Under the pieces are notes generated by a model. It saw only the letters and a list, made by a program, of their open reading frames with translations, searched no databases and was not told the DNA's origin. From assembly GCA_031213475.1 (NCBI GenBank), contig JARUPZ010000026.1:6369785-6433784 (forward strand): 64,000 nucleotides of DNA, given 5' to 3'. Below are positions 51,726-62,950 of this stretch, one piece after another. Source of the stretch: Nereocystis luetkeana. Lineage: Eukaryota; Sar; Phaeophyceae; Laminariales; Laminariaceae. The number at the start of each line of letters is the position of its first letter. Within the stretch, counting starts at the first letter, position 1. The position numbers and the translations under genes are program-made.

Positions 51726-53857
51726 GGGGTCGAACCAGCTTGATGGTGACATTTGTTTTGTCGCATCGCCACACGCTTGTTTGTACATGCGGGCAGAAAC
51801 GTGGTAACCGACTATTAATAGTTGGTTATAATTCTTGTCAATTAGTGTCGTCGAAATATTGTAAATCCTTGAGATAGATGCAGGTTTGAGAGCAGTAAAT
51901 GATACGCGTACATATTGCGGCTTTCTAAAACAAACCTGTGTTCACGTGTCCATCCATCTTTTGGACGCTGCAACCCCACATCGCTGTTCGACTGGTTTTA
52001 TTTGATAAGTAAACCGTACGGTCGAGTACGACGTAGTATTGTATGTGCGGGGAATAGTATCGCCCCGAGTATGTCTGTCTGGTATATTATGTAGAGTGAG
52101 ACCCGTGCGGTTTCAAGGTCTGTGGGATATGTACGTGAAGTTTTCATGCTAGTATCTGTTCCAAACGCGATACAAGGACTTTACGTTACCAGGTGGTGTG
52201 TTGTAGCTGTTGCGGTAGGTGCTAAAGGGTGGGTCGTTAGTCGAAAGCGAAGCAGGGACGGCTTATGCTCATGCGAAGTAGCAAAAAAGGGAAAAAAAAA
52301 ACTGTTGCGGCATAACAACGGCTTCCACACATACATATATATGCAAACCCGCAAAGTAAATTACACAAAATAATAAGAGTTTGAGTTGAAGATCGAATGG
52401 GTTATGAAAGTTGTCTCAAAAGCAAGAGAACGCTTGACCAAGTTGAGAGTATTTACGTTCGATGGATTACCATATTTTTTATTTCTCTCCTCCATCGAGG
52501 GATCGTATCAAGAATAAGTACTTTGCTACCGCAGTAACCGGTATAGCCTGCCGAGTGGCTGACCTGCAGAAAAATCGTCTATAGTAGCGAATAGAGAGAA
52601 ATACGTTTAGTGCCCGCAGGTTCCCTATTGGTAGTTGTTCTCGAATTATTTTTTCATCTATTGTAACCACTAACGCACGTATTGTCACGCCTACATATCT
52701 ATCCGCCCAAAACTCAGTAGAGCAGAACACTATTGAAGCAGGGTGTAATGGCACGTAAGCACAACAGAAAACACCGTTACACTATATCTGGGTATCTGCA
52801 AGTAGCACGCCGAACCGCACTGCCTTCGTGGAGACGCTGACAATATCACAGAGTGGCTAACCTGTCACGAGAAATATCTATACCCGCGGGCAAGCGTCAA
52901 GCAACGTTAGTTCAGCGTCGTAGGTGCAGCAACCCGTCCGGTACACCTGGTCGTAAAAGCTGGATCATGCCCAGTTGATCGAGGATGGGTACGCCCGCTA
53001 GACCGCTCTTCTCTCCTCCCCATTTTGTTGCAACGAGGTCAAGCCATGAGGTCTCAAGAAGACCACAGTCGATACAACCTGCGGCGTCTCACCTTGATGT
53101 CCAGAGTTCGTTGGAGTATGTCGGGTATTGGCCAGGCTTGCTCCTCAGGGCACCAGATCCTCACATTTTCCCGTACTCCTGTGGTCGATACAGGCAACGC
53201 GGCTGATTCTCTGGGGATCAAGCGCGTCGTGGACGATAAGTTTTCAAGGCAGGTGAATGACATGTAAGACATTGTTCATGGTCGCGCAAAGGTCTGATGC
53301 ATTTTGATTGGCTGATTGGTGTGATTCATGTTGCTGCAATTCATCTAGGGAAATCTCGTAGATAGTTCTGTCTCTCCAGATGGGATTTGTTTGTTTGTGA
53401 ACGACTTCTGGGGGTCTGAGAAGGCGATGCGATGCGCCATACCTCGCACTTGATTATCTCACTTCATCGTCTCACTCCGGCATGGACAACTTCAACTGAT
53501 ACTTCACAACACCATCTCTTCTTTTGCTCCCGCAGCTCATGGCAAGGTCGAGCGGTGCACCACCGGGCGTACGAATTGTCCCCTCATGACAGCTGTACAG
53601 AGGGCTTGCTGTATATTATCTTCCTTTTTTGGGTGGCACTAAAAAGCACCAGGTGGTGCGTGCTTTTGCGTCTATTTGTGCCTTCCCATAGCATTTTAAG
53701 CCTCCTCGCCACCGGGGAAGCTCCTGCTTACCCCTACTGTTTCAGCATACAGGTAGAGCTTCAGAAAGGTTGATCCCTCCTCATCCAAGTGAGCCCTCCG
53801 CTCAACCCTGGTTCGGTCCGTCTTTTTGCTCCATCGCACTGAAATATTGGCTCTCGG
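51726..53857. other. about 2.1 kb with no recognised gene
   Basis: From about 52900 the DNA becomes GC-richer and frames of 70-115 codons overlap on both strands (53025-53267 plus, 53054-53272 minus, 53432-53773 plus). None has a motif I can name. Confidence 0.4.
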
Positions 53858-54355
53858 CGCTGCAACACCCCCCCCCTGCCCGACGCACAATTACCGTCGG
53901 TGCGAAAGGGGTTTTCTGGCCACGGCCCGGCAACAGAGCGTCTTCGATCCAACGGATGCCCCGTTCTTCCTCGCCCCCCAGTCGCTGCACCACCCCCCCT
54001 ACCCCACGCATATAATATCGTCGGTGCAAAACGGACCTTTCGGCAAAGCCCGGTAACAGCATGCAGCTTCCATGTAACGAATCCTCCGTTCTTCCTCGGC
54101 GCCCGTCGCTGCAACACCTCCTCTGCCCGACGCGTGAGTGTAGTCGATGCATAGCGGGTATTCCGATCACGGCCCAGTATTGGTGTGCGCCTACCATATA
54201 GTGGATTCTCCTTGCTTACTCAACGTCCCGTCTCTGAAACACCCTTCCTGCCCGACGCATAATTATCGTCTGTGCAAAATGGGCATTCCCGTCAAGGCTC
54301 GGTAACAGTGTGCATCTTCCATCGAACGGAACCCCCGTTCTTTCTCGGCACCCGC
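53858..54355. repeat. minisatellite, four units of about 124 bp
   Basis: Units begin at 53858, 53983, 54107 and 54231, with a fifth start at 54356. Each carries a CGCTGCAACACC-like start, CCTGCCCGACGC, a GTCGGTGCAAAA-like block and GTTCTTCCTCGGC. Units are 75-85 percent similar by eye, so the array is old. Frames across it are not conserved. Confidence 0.85.
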
Positions 54356-54359
54356 CGCT

Positions 54360-55432
54360 GCAACAAGCATCACCTGGCCAGGTGATCACCCAGATGATCG
54401 GGTACTCGATGATTGTGTGCGGTTATATTTCACAGGCTGTACGCGATGCCCTAATATAGCATGAGTATCCGCGCCACGCCAAAAGACATGCACACACTTG
54501 GAAAACCCGGGGCACCCTAGATGTCCCCTGACGACGAGTATCCTGCCTTCGAGCATCGATGTGACCCCATACGCTATAATATACAGTACCGGTATGTATA
54601 CTCAGTTGCAGAGGGAGCTGAGAGAACTTGATAAATCACCCCTTCGTAACACTCTCGTGGGAAGCACACAGTTATCAAAGAGGCGAAATGGCCGATAACC
54701 AAGTGGGACGTGTTAAAAAATGTACCCGAAGACAGCGGTGCGTGTCTTTGTTTTCATTGTGCTTTTACCCAAGTAATCGTAGTTCCTGGACGATATTATC
54801 TGCATGAAGTACAGAGCAGATAGGCGTTTGGTGTACCCATTGCCTAAATGAAGCGGTTCCCATGTATTGATGAAGGTTTTTGATACAATCGATGTAAACT
54901 TAACTATTCGATATCGCTCCTCTCTCAATGCATGAGTTTGGGCGCATATTATATACATGAACGAGTGTGCACAATTTTTTCCCACTTGTCATCGATCAAA
55001 CGGATATGGGCCTCGAGACATGCAGTACGTATCACTAGCAACGGTTCAGCGAAGACCACCAGGCGAGAGGTGGCCATCATGGGTGCGTAGTCCAGTAGTC
55101 GGTATGAATCCCCAGAGCAAGTGTGAATCGGGGATGCAGGGTCTCTCCACGATCGTACAGGTCGACAGTGAGAGCCTCTGGCCTACAATGAGCATTTTGA
55201 GGTTGACAGCATACATCCAGCCGCAGAGAGCACTGAAAGCTGGCGATAGCTTTGTCCAACCATCCCCTCGTAGCATTCTGGACAGCACGCGAGTACATGC
55301 GATAGGGGAAAATATATATACAGACATAACTATGAACTCGTTAGGACTGGTCGGTGTTGCCTGCCCGGTGGCTACTTCTTTTTTCTTCAGCTTGCGAAAG
55401 CTTTTCTTACGTTCTTCGTTCTTGCCCGGTGG
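54360..55432. other. no recognised gene
   Basis: Unidentified DNA between the minisatellite and the LTR element. Overlapping frames at 54957-55472 plus and 55046-55642 minus have no domain. Confidence 0.4.
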
Positions 55433-55669
55433 TGTTATGATACTGCTTTGTATGAGATTGAAAGCCCGGTAATTACCTAGGTTCTGACACTGGGATCGTA
55501 TTTGTAGTATTTGGAAGGCGTACACCAAGGGTTTTCCAGAGAGGCACGAGTGTGGTCTCAGTCTCCGTCGTGCACGAAAGGAATAACAACGTGAGTACCA
55601 ACGAGTACCGGCTAAAATAAGCAGGCCTGTCCGGGGATACATAGTGTCCCGCTATCCGTGATCTTAACA
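55433..55669 (+). repeat. 5' LTR of the 7.8-kb LTR element
   Basis: TGTTATGATACTGC to CTTAACA, ending two bases before the primer binding site. It matches 62951-63193 (GGCACGAGTGTGGTCTCAG, GTCTCCGTCGTGCACG, AGTACCGGCT). The four bases before it, GTGG, recur after the 3' LTR. Confidence 0.88.
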
Positions 55670-55671
55670 AG

Positions 55672-55702
55672 TGGCGTCGACGGCAGGACCCGAACCTGCG
55701 CG
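55672..55702 (+). other. primer binding site, complementary to a tRNA 3' end
   Basis: TGGCGTCGACGGCAGGAC and the following CCGAACCTGC are the complement of a complete tRNA 3' quarter: T-arm GCAGG-TTCGGGT-CCTGC, seven acceptor bases, one discriminator base and CCA. The form resembles plant-type tRNA-Ser, but the amino acid is an inference. Confidence 0.82.
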
Positions 55703-55712
55703 TGAAATCACA

Positions 55713-56350
55713 ATGAGTTTCGAAGGCGTGGGAAAAAAATCACGAGCGGCCGTATCGCTCCCTCTAACAGCAGCATCTACACTCGCAGCCGTACTGGAAT
55801 TTTCAGCAGAATCGGCGCGGGTGGTACAGCGGGCAAAGCAGGCGCAATACCAGAATCCAGAGTTACGTCTGGTGGGCGAAGCGTGGGAAAAAATTCACGA
55901 GCGGCCATATCGCTCCCTCTAACACCAGCATCAAAACTCACAGCCGTACTGGAACTTTCAGCAGAATCGGCGCGGGTGGTCACAGCAGCGGGCAAAGAGG
56001 GCGCAATGCCGAAAATCCAGTGTGCCGCCTTGTGGGCGAGGCGTGGGAAAATTTCACGAGCGACCGTATCGCTCCTTCTAACAGCAGTAGTAAAACTCGA
56101 AGCAGTACTGGAGCTTCCAGGATCTCTGTTTGTTGCTACAACAGCGAGGGAACTAGACTCAATACTGAAATCCAGTGTGCCGTCTTGTGGACGAGGCGCG
56201 GGAAAAATCTCACGAGCGGCCGCATTGCTCCCTCTAACAACAGTATTAAAACGCGCAGAAGCTTGGCGAGCACTACGAGCGCTTGGGGAGCGAGCGTCGA
56301 CCCCGGAAGTTGGCGCGGGAAAAAAATTATTGGGAAAGCTATTTCCGCCG
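55713..56350 (+). repeat. leader region made of 155-160 bp tandem units
   Basis: GCGTGGGAAA or close variants recur at 55726, 55881, 56041 and 56196, each followed by TCACGAGCGGCC-like, CGCTCCCTCTAACA and GCAGTACTGGA-like blocks. Periods are 155, 160 and 155 bp and not all multiples of three, so a single reading frame is not conserved. An ATG at 55713 opens a 70-codon frame. This is where a gag gene would be expected, and no capsid or zinc-knuckle motif is visible. Confidence 0.75.
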
Positions 56351-56379
56351 TTCGCGACACCCTCCGCTCAAGTGAGGCC

Positions 56380-57530
56380 GGGTTGGCACCCCCCGCCTCC
56401 TCTCATCAATTTTGCACTCCGACCACGACTGACAGAATTCATGAGATTTCACCAGCGCCGCCCCGCCCTTTGGCCGTGGTCCGCGCTTGCCCAGGTCCTC
56501 CCTTGGAGTTTTCGACCTATTTTTCTGACGCGCCGGCTGATAACAGCCCCAAGGTTTTGTTTGTCGCACCTAGTGTCGACCCCTCCCTCTCGCTGCCAGA
56601 ACACGGCCCCTGCCTCGTCGAGGGCACCATTACCCTCGATGACGCCTCTTTTACAACGGAAATTGCGATTCACAGCGGAGCTGGCGTTCTTGCACCTTTT
56701 GGTTGCGTGGCGCTTCTTGACACTGGCTCCCCACATATCTTCATTCGGCGAGATGTTTTTGATCGCATGCTCGCCGTTGGTGCGGTATCCATCGCGTCCG
56801 AGCAGAAATGCACCCCTCGTTCCTGGGGGGGTTTTGACGAATCAACCCCTCTGAAGACATCGACGAGTGTGCGCCTGAGCGTCCAATTTTGTCGAGAAAA
56901 TGATCCTACGTGCTCCCTCGCAGTTTGGGCCTGCGTGGCCCCCCCCTCAGTGATGCAGCATGCAGTACTGCTGGGACGTGACAGCTGGATGCGTTTTAAG
57001 AGCCACTCCTACCGCTCTCTGCCACCTCGCCCGTCAGACCGACGCATTTTGGCGGGCTGGAGTTACTTCACGCCCCAACAGGCATGTCCGTGTACACCAT
57101 CCACCCCGCCGCTTTGGGTGGAGGCTTCCATCTCCGCTACGAGGGCGCGGCTGGCGTCACCCTGTCTGACGATCCTCAACTCCTTGCGGTTAATTCGGTT
57201 CGAAGCGATGGCTCCCCCGCACTCACTGAACACTACTTGTCCGACATGATGCCCCAGTCCGACCTGCCCCCAGTTGAGGAGCACTTCGTCGCCTCCGGGC
57301 GACAGGTTCTTCCCCTCGTTGGAGTGGCGGCCCTCGAGCCAGGAGATATCCTCGGCGTCGCCCACGCCCCACTGCTGAGCGTTCCGCCGGACGTTTTGCA
57401 GCAGGACAACCGAGCCCCCAGCCCTCCCTCAGGACTATCGGAGGCGTCTCCGGTCTCAGCAGTTACAGCTTCCCGTCTCGCACCTCCAGCCTCGCCCTCG
57501 CCTGCACTACTTGAGCGTTTGAGCGCATAA
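56380..57530 (+). pseudogene. aspartic protease region of the LTR element polyprotein
   Basis: A retropepsin-like segment that in a live element would cut the polyprotein. VALLDTGSPHIFIRRDVF includes the catalytic DTGS at 56719-56730, in a frame open to 57249. Near 57080 the similarity moves to another frame (VYTIHPAALGGGFHLRY, SDMMPQSDLPPVEEHFV), so a one-base frameshift lies there. The C-terminal part is Pro/Ser-rich. Upstream lies the tandem-repeat leader and downstream the reverse transcriptase. No separate start codon is needed in such elements. The fold outside the DTGS motif was not recognised. Confidence 0.7.
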
Positions 57531-58500
57531 CAGCGCGTTTCGTTCCTGCGCACCTGGGCACGTTTGCCGCTGCATCTGAGGGAGTTGGTGTTTTACCTTC
57601 ACGGCACGGACTGGTCCCCTGCGGCCGTCGAACAGCCAGGGGATGTTCTCTGCGAATTTCCGGACGCTTTCTCGAAATCCCAGTCTGATTTTGGTTCCTG
57701 CTCGTTGACGCCTTTCGTGATTTCGGTCCCGGAAGGAAGCCATCCTGTCACGTCCAGGCCGCACCACATCAATCCCATCCTGGCCAAGGAAGTGGAGGCC
57801 ACCTTGGACCAGTATCTAGCGGCAGGTCTGATCTAGCGCTCGACCTCTCCGTATTCGAGCCCGCTGGTGGTCATCCCAAAGAAGTCTGGAGGCGTTCGGA
57901 TCACCGTGAACTACAAGAAACTCAACCAGATCAGCAACCTCAGCCAGCTGCCTATTCCTCGCGTGCATCAAGTCCTCGACTCCCTGGGGAAGGGATGGGT
58001 GTTTTCTCTCTTCGATTTGGTCTCCTCGTTCCACCAGATTACCGCGCACAAGGACACCGTCCCTCGCACGGTGTTTTGCACTCCTACGGGACTCTACGAG
58101 TGACTCGTCATGCCCAAAGGCAGCAGTGCTTCGCCCGGCTGGTTCGTCAAGTGATTAACGAAGTAATCAAAGGTCTGGCACAGGTGGCGGCTTACCTTGA
58201 TGATGTGATCGTTTTCGACTCTGATCCGACGGCCCACGTCAAGACGAGACGAGCCCTCTTCGAACGCCTGCGCAAACACAACCTCAAGCTCCCCCCCTCG
58301 AAGGCTCGCCTCGGCGCCACGGACTCTAATTTCTGGGCCACTCCATTTCGCACGCGGGTATACGCCTCAATGCGGAAATAAAATCGACTTTGATGAGAAT
58401 GCCCATGCCCAAGAACCTCAAGCAGGTCCGTGCGTTGATGGGCGGCATGGGATATTATCGCAAATTCCTGCCCGACCTGTCTAAATAGATCCGCCCTCTC
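57531..58500 (+). pseudogene. Ty3/gypsy-type reverse transcriptase, disrupted
   Basis: It would copy element RNA into DNA. In order: VISVPEGSHPVTSRPHHINP, LVVIPKKSGGVRITVNYKKL, WVFSLFDLVSSFHQI (first catalytic Asp), TPTGLYE, then AAYLDDVIVF, the YLDD active site near 58193. Next come KLPPSKARLG and MPKNLKQVRALMGGMGYYR. Breaks: TAG at 57834, TGA at 58101, a frame change near 58130, another near 58330, and TAG at 58486. All catalytic aspartates are still present. The fusion order (protease, RT, RNase H, integrase) and sequence style fit Ty3/gypsy and not copia. Confidence 0.85.
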
Positions 58501-58545
58501 ACTGCCCTCCTCCGGAAAAGGGTTAAGTACGTCTTTACGCCGGCC

Positions 58546-59390
58546 ATGGAAGTTATTGTTCACCAGATCCTCGCCGAGCTCGCTGCCCCGCCAATATTGG
58601 TCTTCCCGGACTGGGGCGCTGTAGCCGGCGGCTCCCGCCCCTCTCCCGTGTATTGTGACGCCTGTATCGACGGTTTTGGTGCCGCGCTTGAACGAGAACA
58701 ACTGGACGGCTCGGTACGGCCCATTGCTTATATCAGCCCCGCTACCCTCGATTACGAGAGGCACTGGACCCCGTTGGACCTGAAAGCTGGCTGCATTGTC
58801 TGGGCTATCAAGCGACTCGGAGGCTACCTATGGGGGACAAAGTTTTGCATATTTTCAGACCACAAAGCACTTGAGAGCATCGGTAAAGTAGGAGATCACA
58901 ACACGCGGGTCCAGCGGTGGCTCGAGTTCCTCACAGCGTTCGACTACACCCTCGAGTACCGCAAGGGCAGCGCCAATGGAAATGCTGATTTTCTCTCCCG
59001 CTTGCCAGAGCCCGCCACAGAACACGACCGCAGTGGGTCTAGCAGCCTCACCCCCGTCGAGGACCGGGGTATCTTCCTCATCCGAGCCTTCGGGCTTCGC
59101 ACTCGCTCTTCCCCGACCCCCGGTGTAGGTTTGGGTGGGCTGGTGCCCCGCACCGAAAGTGCCGTCTTGGGTCGGCCGCCTTTCACCTCTTCAGAGTTTT
59201 GCAAGTTTCGCGCACACGGGCCTCGTATGAGGATTGACGGCCTCTCTGCTTCCTCGAAGAGATCCGTCGCTCGTGTATCTGCTTCCGTCACCACCGCCGA
59301 GCGCCGTCCTGGTCCGCGGGTTTTTTCACCCGCCGCCGACGCCGCTTCCGCTTCGGTTTTTGTCGTACCCTCCGGGGGCGACCAGGGCTC
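58546..59390 (+). pseudogene. RNase H domain of the LTR element
   Basis: It removes the RNA strand during reverse transcription. VYCDACIDGFGAALE carries the first catalytic Asp, followed by HWTPLDLKAGCIVWAIK with the Glu-equivalent region, FCIFSDHKALESI with the second Asp, VQRWLEFLTAFDYTLEY and SANGNADFLSRLP with the last Asp. It stays open in one frame, continuous with the linker to 59829, so this part alone is not interrupted. It follows the broken RT directly. Confidence 0.87.
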
Positions 59391-59394
59391 TGCA

Positions 59395-59760
59395 GAAGCT
59401 CCCGCTGCAGCGACGATTGTCGCCCAGCGCGCTCCTCCCCCGACGAGCATTTTACAGAGACAAGATTCCGCCGTGAGCACTGCTCCGGCCGCGACTGCCC
59501 CTTCGGACCTGGGCTCTGCCTGCGCCCCCGCTGCAGCGACGATTGTCGCCCAGCGCGCCCCTCCCCCGACGAGCACTTTACAGGGAGAAGATCCCGCCGC
59601 GAGCACTGCTCCGGCCGCGTCTGCCCCTTCAGGCCAGGGCTCTGCAGCAGCCCCCGCTGCGGCGACGATTGTCGCCCAGCGCGCTCCTCCCCCGACGAGC
59701 ACTTTACAGGGAGAATATTCCGCCGTGATCACTGATCCGGCCGCGTCTGCCCCATCACCG
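59395..59760 (+). repeat. 126-bp in-frame tandem repeat in the RNase H-integrase linker
   Basis: GCGACGATTGTCGCCCAGCG starts at 59410, 59536 and 59662, a period of exactly 126 bp or 42 residues. Each unit encodes AATIVAQRAPPPTS followed by a Ser/Ala/Pro-rich run. Units differ by a few substitutions and keep the frame. Confidence 0.88.
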
Positions 59761-59829
59761 TCTGGCAACCTGGCGCCTCTGAATACTTTGCCGCCTTCGG
59801 GCCACATCTCCACTCGGACGCGCCGGTGA

Positions 59830-60433
59830 ACAGCCGCCGCCGCTGGCTCCGCGCCGCCTACTGTTGATTATGGCTTCGGTCCCGGCGGGGCCCCTAGACC
59901 ATCGGCCCGGCCCGGCGTGCTATCACCCGGCCGCGAGCCCACGGCCGCCACCTCCCGCACCAATCGTTTTGGCCCCGGCTCCTGCCGCTTCGTTGGTCCC
60001 GACGGTACCCATCCCGTCCCAACGCGACCGCGCCGAGCCCGAGGGAACCCCTCTTTTACGGCTTCCGCTGCCAACTGACGCACCGCCCGTCCCCACGAAT
60101 GACTTGAACGCCCTCGGCGCAGCTGCCGAATTTCGGTTAGGTAATTCTGCAACGCGCTATTCGCAGACCGATTGGGCTCGGGAACAACAGGCCGAGCCCG
60201 CGTGCAACGCCGCCATGCGCTAGATAGCCCTTGGCCGGCCGGACGTTTTGCCAGCCGACTTTTTGTCGTGTTTCCCTTCCCACCAGCGCCCTCCTTTTTC
60301 GGAGGTTCAGGAGCTGGTTACCAAAGGCTGTTTGCACACCACCGACGCGGGCATCGTTCTACTCGTCCGGCAGCCGTCCCCCCCCTTGCGCCAGGCACGC
60401 AACGCCCGGTGGGTCGCACGGCCTGTTCATTGA
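59830..60433 (+). pseudogene. Pro-rich linker before integrase, shifted frame
   Basis: From about 59864 similarity to the copy at 15230-15560 (NDLNALGAAAEFRLG, WAREQQAEPACNAAMR) is in a second frame, with a TAG at 60221. It is Pro/Ala-rich and low in complexity. Its role is unknown. Confidence 0.6.
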
Positions 60434-60439
60434 ACGACG

Positions 60440-61692
60440 AGCCTATTCGCATTTATGTGCCGCTACTCATGCGCCCCTGGGTCATGCAGGCTTGCCATTC
60501 CACGGCTTCCTGCCACCTAGGAACCACGCGCATCCTACGTATGGTCAAACGTTTTTACCGGTGGATCGGTATGAGCATCTGCACCCGGTCGAGGTTACGC
60601 AACTGCTTGAAGTGCCAAGCACGGAAGACGTCGCGGCAGACGGTCCGGTGGCCCACCATGACATTGCCCTTGCCAGAAGGGCCCGGCATCGCCGTCAGCA
60701 TCGACTATTTCGGCCCTCTCCCGGTGATGCCTTGAGGAAATACCTACATCTTGCTTTTCACTGATCGTTTCAGCGGCCGAGCCGACATGTACGCCGTCAC
60801 TGCGGCAGAGTTCACCGCTAAGGGCACGGCTAACATTCTCATCAACCGGTATATTCCTCTCTGGGGGATCCTCTCGGACAACGGCCTCCAGTTCTGCTCC
60901 AAGCGATCGCACGCCGTATATCAGCTTCTCGGGGTTCGAAAAATTGCCACCAGCTCCTACCACCCAAAAGGCAACGGTGGGGAGGAACGTGTAAACCACA
61001 CGATGGCCCAGATGCTGGCAATGGTCGTCAATGAGCTCCAAACCAACTGGGATGAACAACTCCTTCATATCGAATTTGCGTACAACAATTCGGTCAGTGC
61101 CGCTACGGGTTTGGCTCCTAACGAGGTACATATGGGTCGGCTGCCACGCATCCCTCTAACGATTTTCGAGCGTGCTGGAGTCGCCGGCCACCAAAGCTTG
61201 GCCCGCAACCACCTCGCCTATTGCGACTTGGCGACGGACCGCCAGCAGTGCGCGTACGACATCGTTCGCGAACACCACGCCCTCACTGTTGCCCGCGTGA
61301 ACCGCCGCAACTCCGCCCTCGCCGACTCTCTGCGCCCGGCCCCCAGACTTGACGTTGGCGGCTGGGCGTGGGTGTACAATACGGCGGCCACCACCCACCA
61401 GGGCGCAAAGCACGACACGGACGCCAAGGTCCTCAAGGCCAAACTCTCACTCAACTGGACAGGCCCCCACAAAGTTCTCGCAATTGGCCCTTACCCCTCA
61501 GCGGACACCCCGGACGGATCTCCTATTGGGGCAAAGCTCCTGTATTTGGAACTTCCTTCCGATATGCCCGGCGCGGATGCTCGTCGGCGCGTTTCAGTTC
61601 AACGCTGCAAGCCCTGTGCCAACTCCCACGACCGTGGCGACATGCCGAAGTATGTGCCAGCGGGGTTGACGCAATACGTGCTCAACAACTAG
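60440..61692 (+). pseudogene. integrase with HHCC zinc finger and DDE core
   Basis: It joins element DNA to the host chromosome. Zinc-binding module: CHSTASCHLG with two His, then KRFYRWIGMSI and CLKCQARK with two Cys (60490-60630). Core: VSIDYFGPLPV (first Asp), a TGA at 60733, then LFTDRFSGRADMYAV, WGILSDNGLQFC (second Asp) and HPKGNGGEERVNHTM (Glu). The GPY-like end includes LSLNWTGPHKVLAIGPYP. A TAG at 61690 closes the frame. Apart from the TGA this is the best kept part of pol. Confidence 0.88.
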
Positions 61693-62169
61693 AAATCTCC
61701 CCCGTACCACGTCACCCAGGACGACGTCTCGACACCTCTTCACCGACTGGAAGTGGAAAATATTACCGGACACCAATCGGTTCGAGGTCGAGGTGGCGTC
61801 ATAGCAATGATGTACGAGACGCACTGGACAAGACTATCCCGTCCATCCTGGGAACGGGAAATGGACCTTCAGCTTTCTCGCCACGGAATTTTGCGCTACT
61901 GGGCCAGCACCCCGAACCAGCACCTCCAAACCAACCGCCTGTACCGCCGAAAGAGAATCGGCGCGGCACAACGGGAGCTCTCTCGGAGAAACGGCGAGCG
62001 GCTTCTGGCACCCGGCTACGGCTGCGTCTCGCACGCCGACTGGCTCCGCCGATACTGCAACACCGTGCTTCCCAACGGGGCCCATTTTTGGTACAAGGGC
62101 GACGACGGTCTGTGGTGGCTCGGGAAAATCACCGCAACTACGCCCACGGATGGAGTATGTTTGGTTTGA
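61693..62169 (+). pseudogene. chromodomain-like C-terminal tail
   Basis: The frame continues past the TAG at 61690: YHVTQDDVSTPLHRLEVENI, GVIAMMYETHWTRLSRPSWE, then ADWLRRYCNT and WYKGDDGLWWLGKI. The EVENI, HW and W spacing resembles a chromodomain, which in chromoviruses guides integration to marked chromatin. The match is by eye and not certain. Confidence 0.5.
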
Positions 62170-62950
62170 GTTTTGGACGACCCGGGACCGATCAAGCTTC
62201 CTCCTTCTCCGGCGCGCTACACGACTTCGACGAGAGCTGTGCGAGGCTCTTGGTGTCCACAAATTCACTTGACTAGCGCATTTGCACGGGGGGTCAAGCG
62301 TAACGTAGGCGAATCTCGGGGCGCCGCCGTGGATAGCTGACTTTCGCTTCTCGAAGGTTGTCGATATTTTTTTCTTGACGTTTTTCTGGACTCTGGGGGG
62401 CGGTTTTTCAACTTATTGACGTTTTCCGAGTTTTCGGGTCGGGTTTTTTTCTGGCAGGTGTGTTCCTGGGTTGTTCGTTTGTTTGTTTGTTTTTTCTTGG
62501 TCTTGGTCGGGGATGGTTTTCTCGTATTCTGTCCTGCCTACCCCCCCCGTTCAGTGTCGGGGCTGGTCTGGGTGATCGGGCCACTCATTTGTGGCACAGG
62601 ACACGTTTTCCGAGTTGTAGGCTGGGTGTTCTGTGTGGTTCTTAAAATCTTCCGTGTTATGTTTTCTTCTCGTTTTTTTTAACTCCCTTTTCACTTTTCC
62701 TTGCATCTTCCTCGCCCCCCCTGTCGCGGGTGACATGGTGATGATTTTTCGTTGATTATCTCTTCCTGGTCCTTAAGGCTACGTCTTCCTTTCGTTTTTT
62801 TTTTTACGTACTTTGCTGGCTTCGTTGCCTTGCCGTTCAGAGGTGTGGGAGTGGGTTTTGAGGAGCCGCATCTTCGACTCATGTTTGTGGAATCGGGGCT
62901 TCCATGAATTTCCCATAATTATGTATATACGGCTCATCAGGGTGGGCTTG
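62170..62950 (+). repeat. 3' untranslated part and polypurine-like tract of the LTR element
   Basis: TTTGGACGACCCGGGACCG, CGCGCTACACGACTTC and GGTCTGGGTGATCGGGCCAC are shared with 15735-16150, and TTTTGAGGAGCCGCATCTTC with 43900. It ends GGGTGGGCT before the LTR, less purine-rich than the tract in element 3. Confidence 0.7.

Noticed and set aside
53025-53272. A retrotransposon or cellular gene in the GC-richer block
   Set aside because: Overlapping frames on both strands are equally long, and neither shows a motif that I can name.
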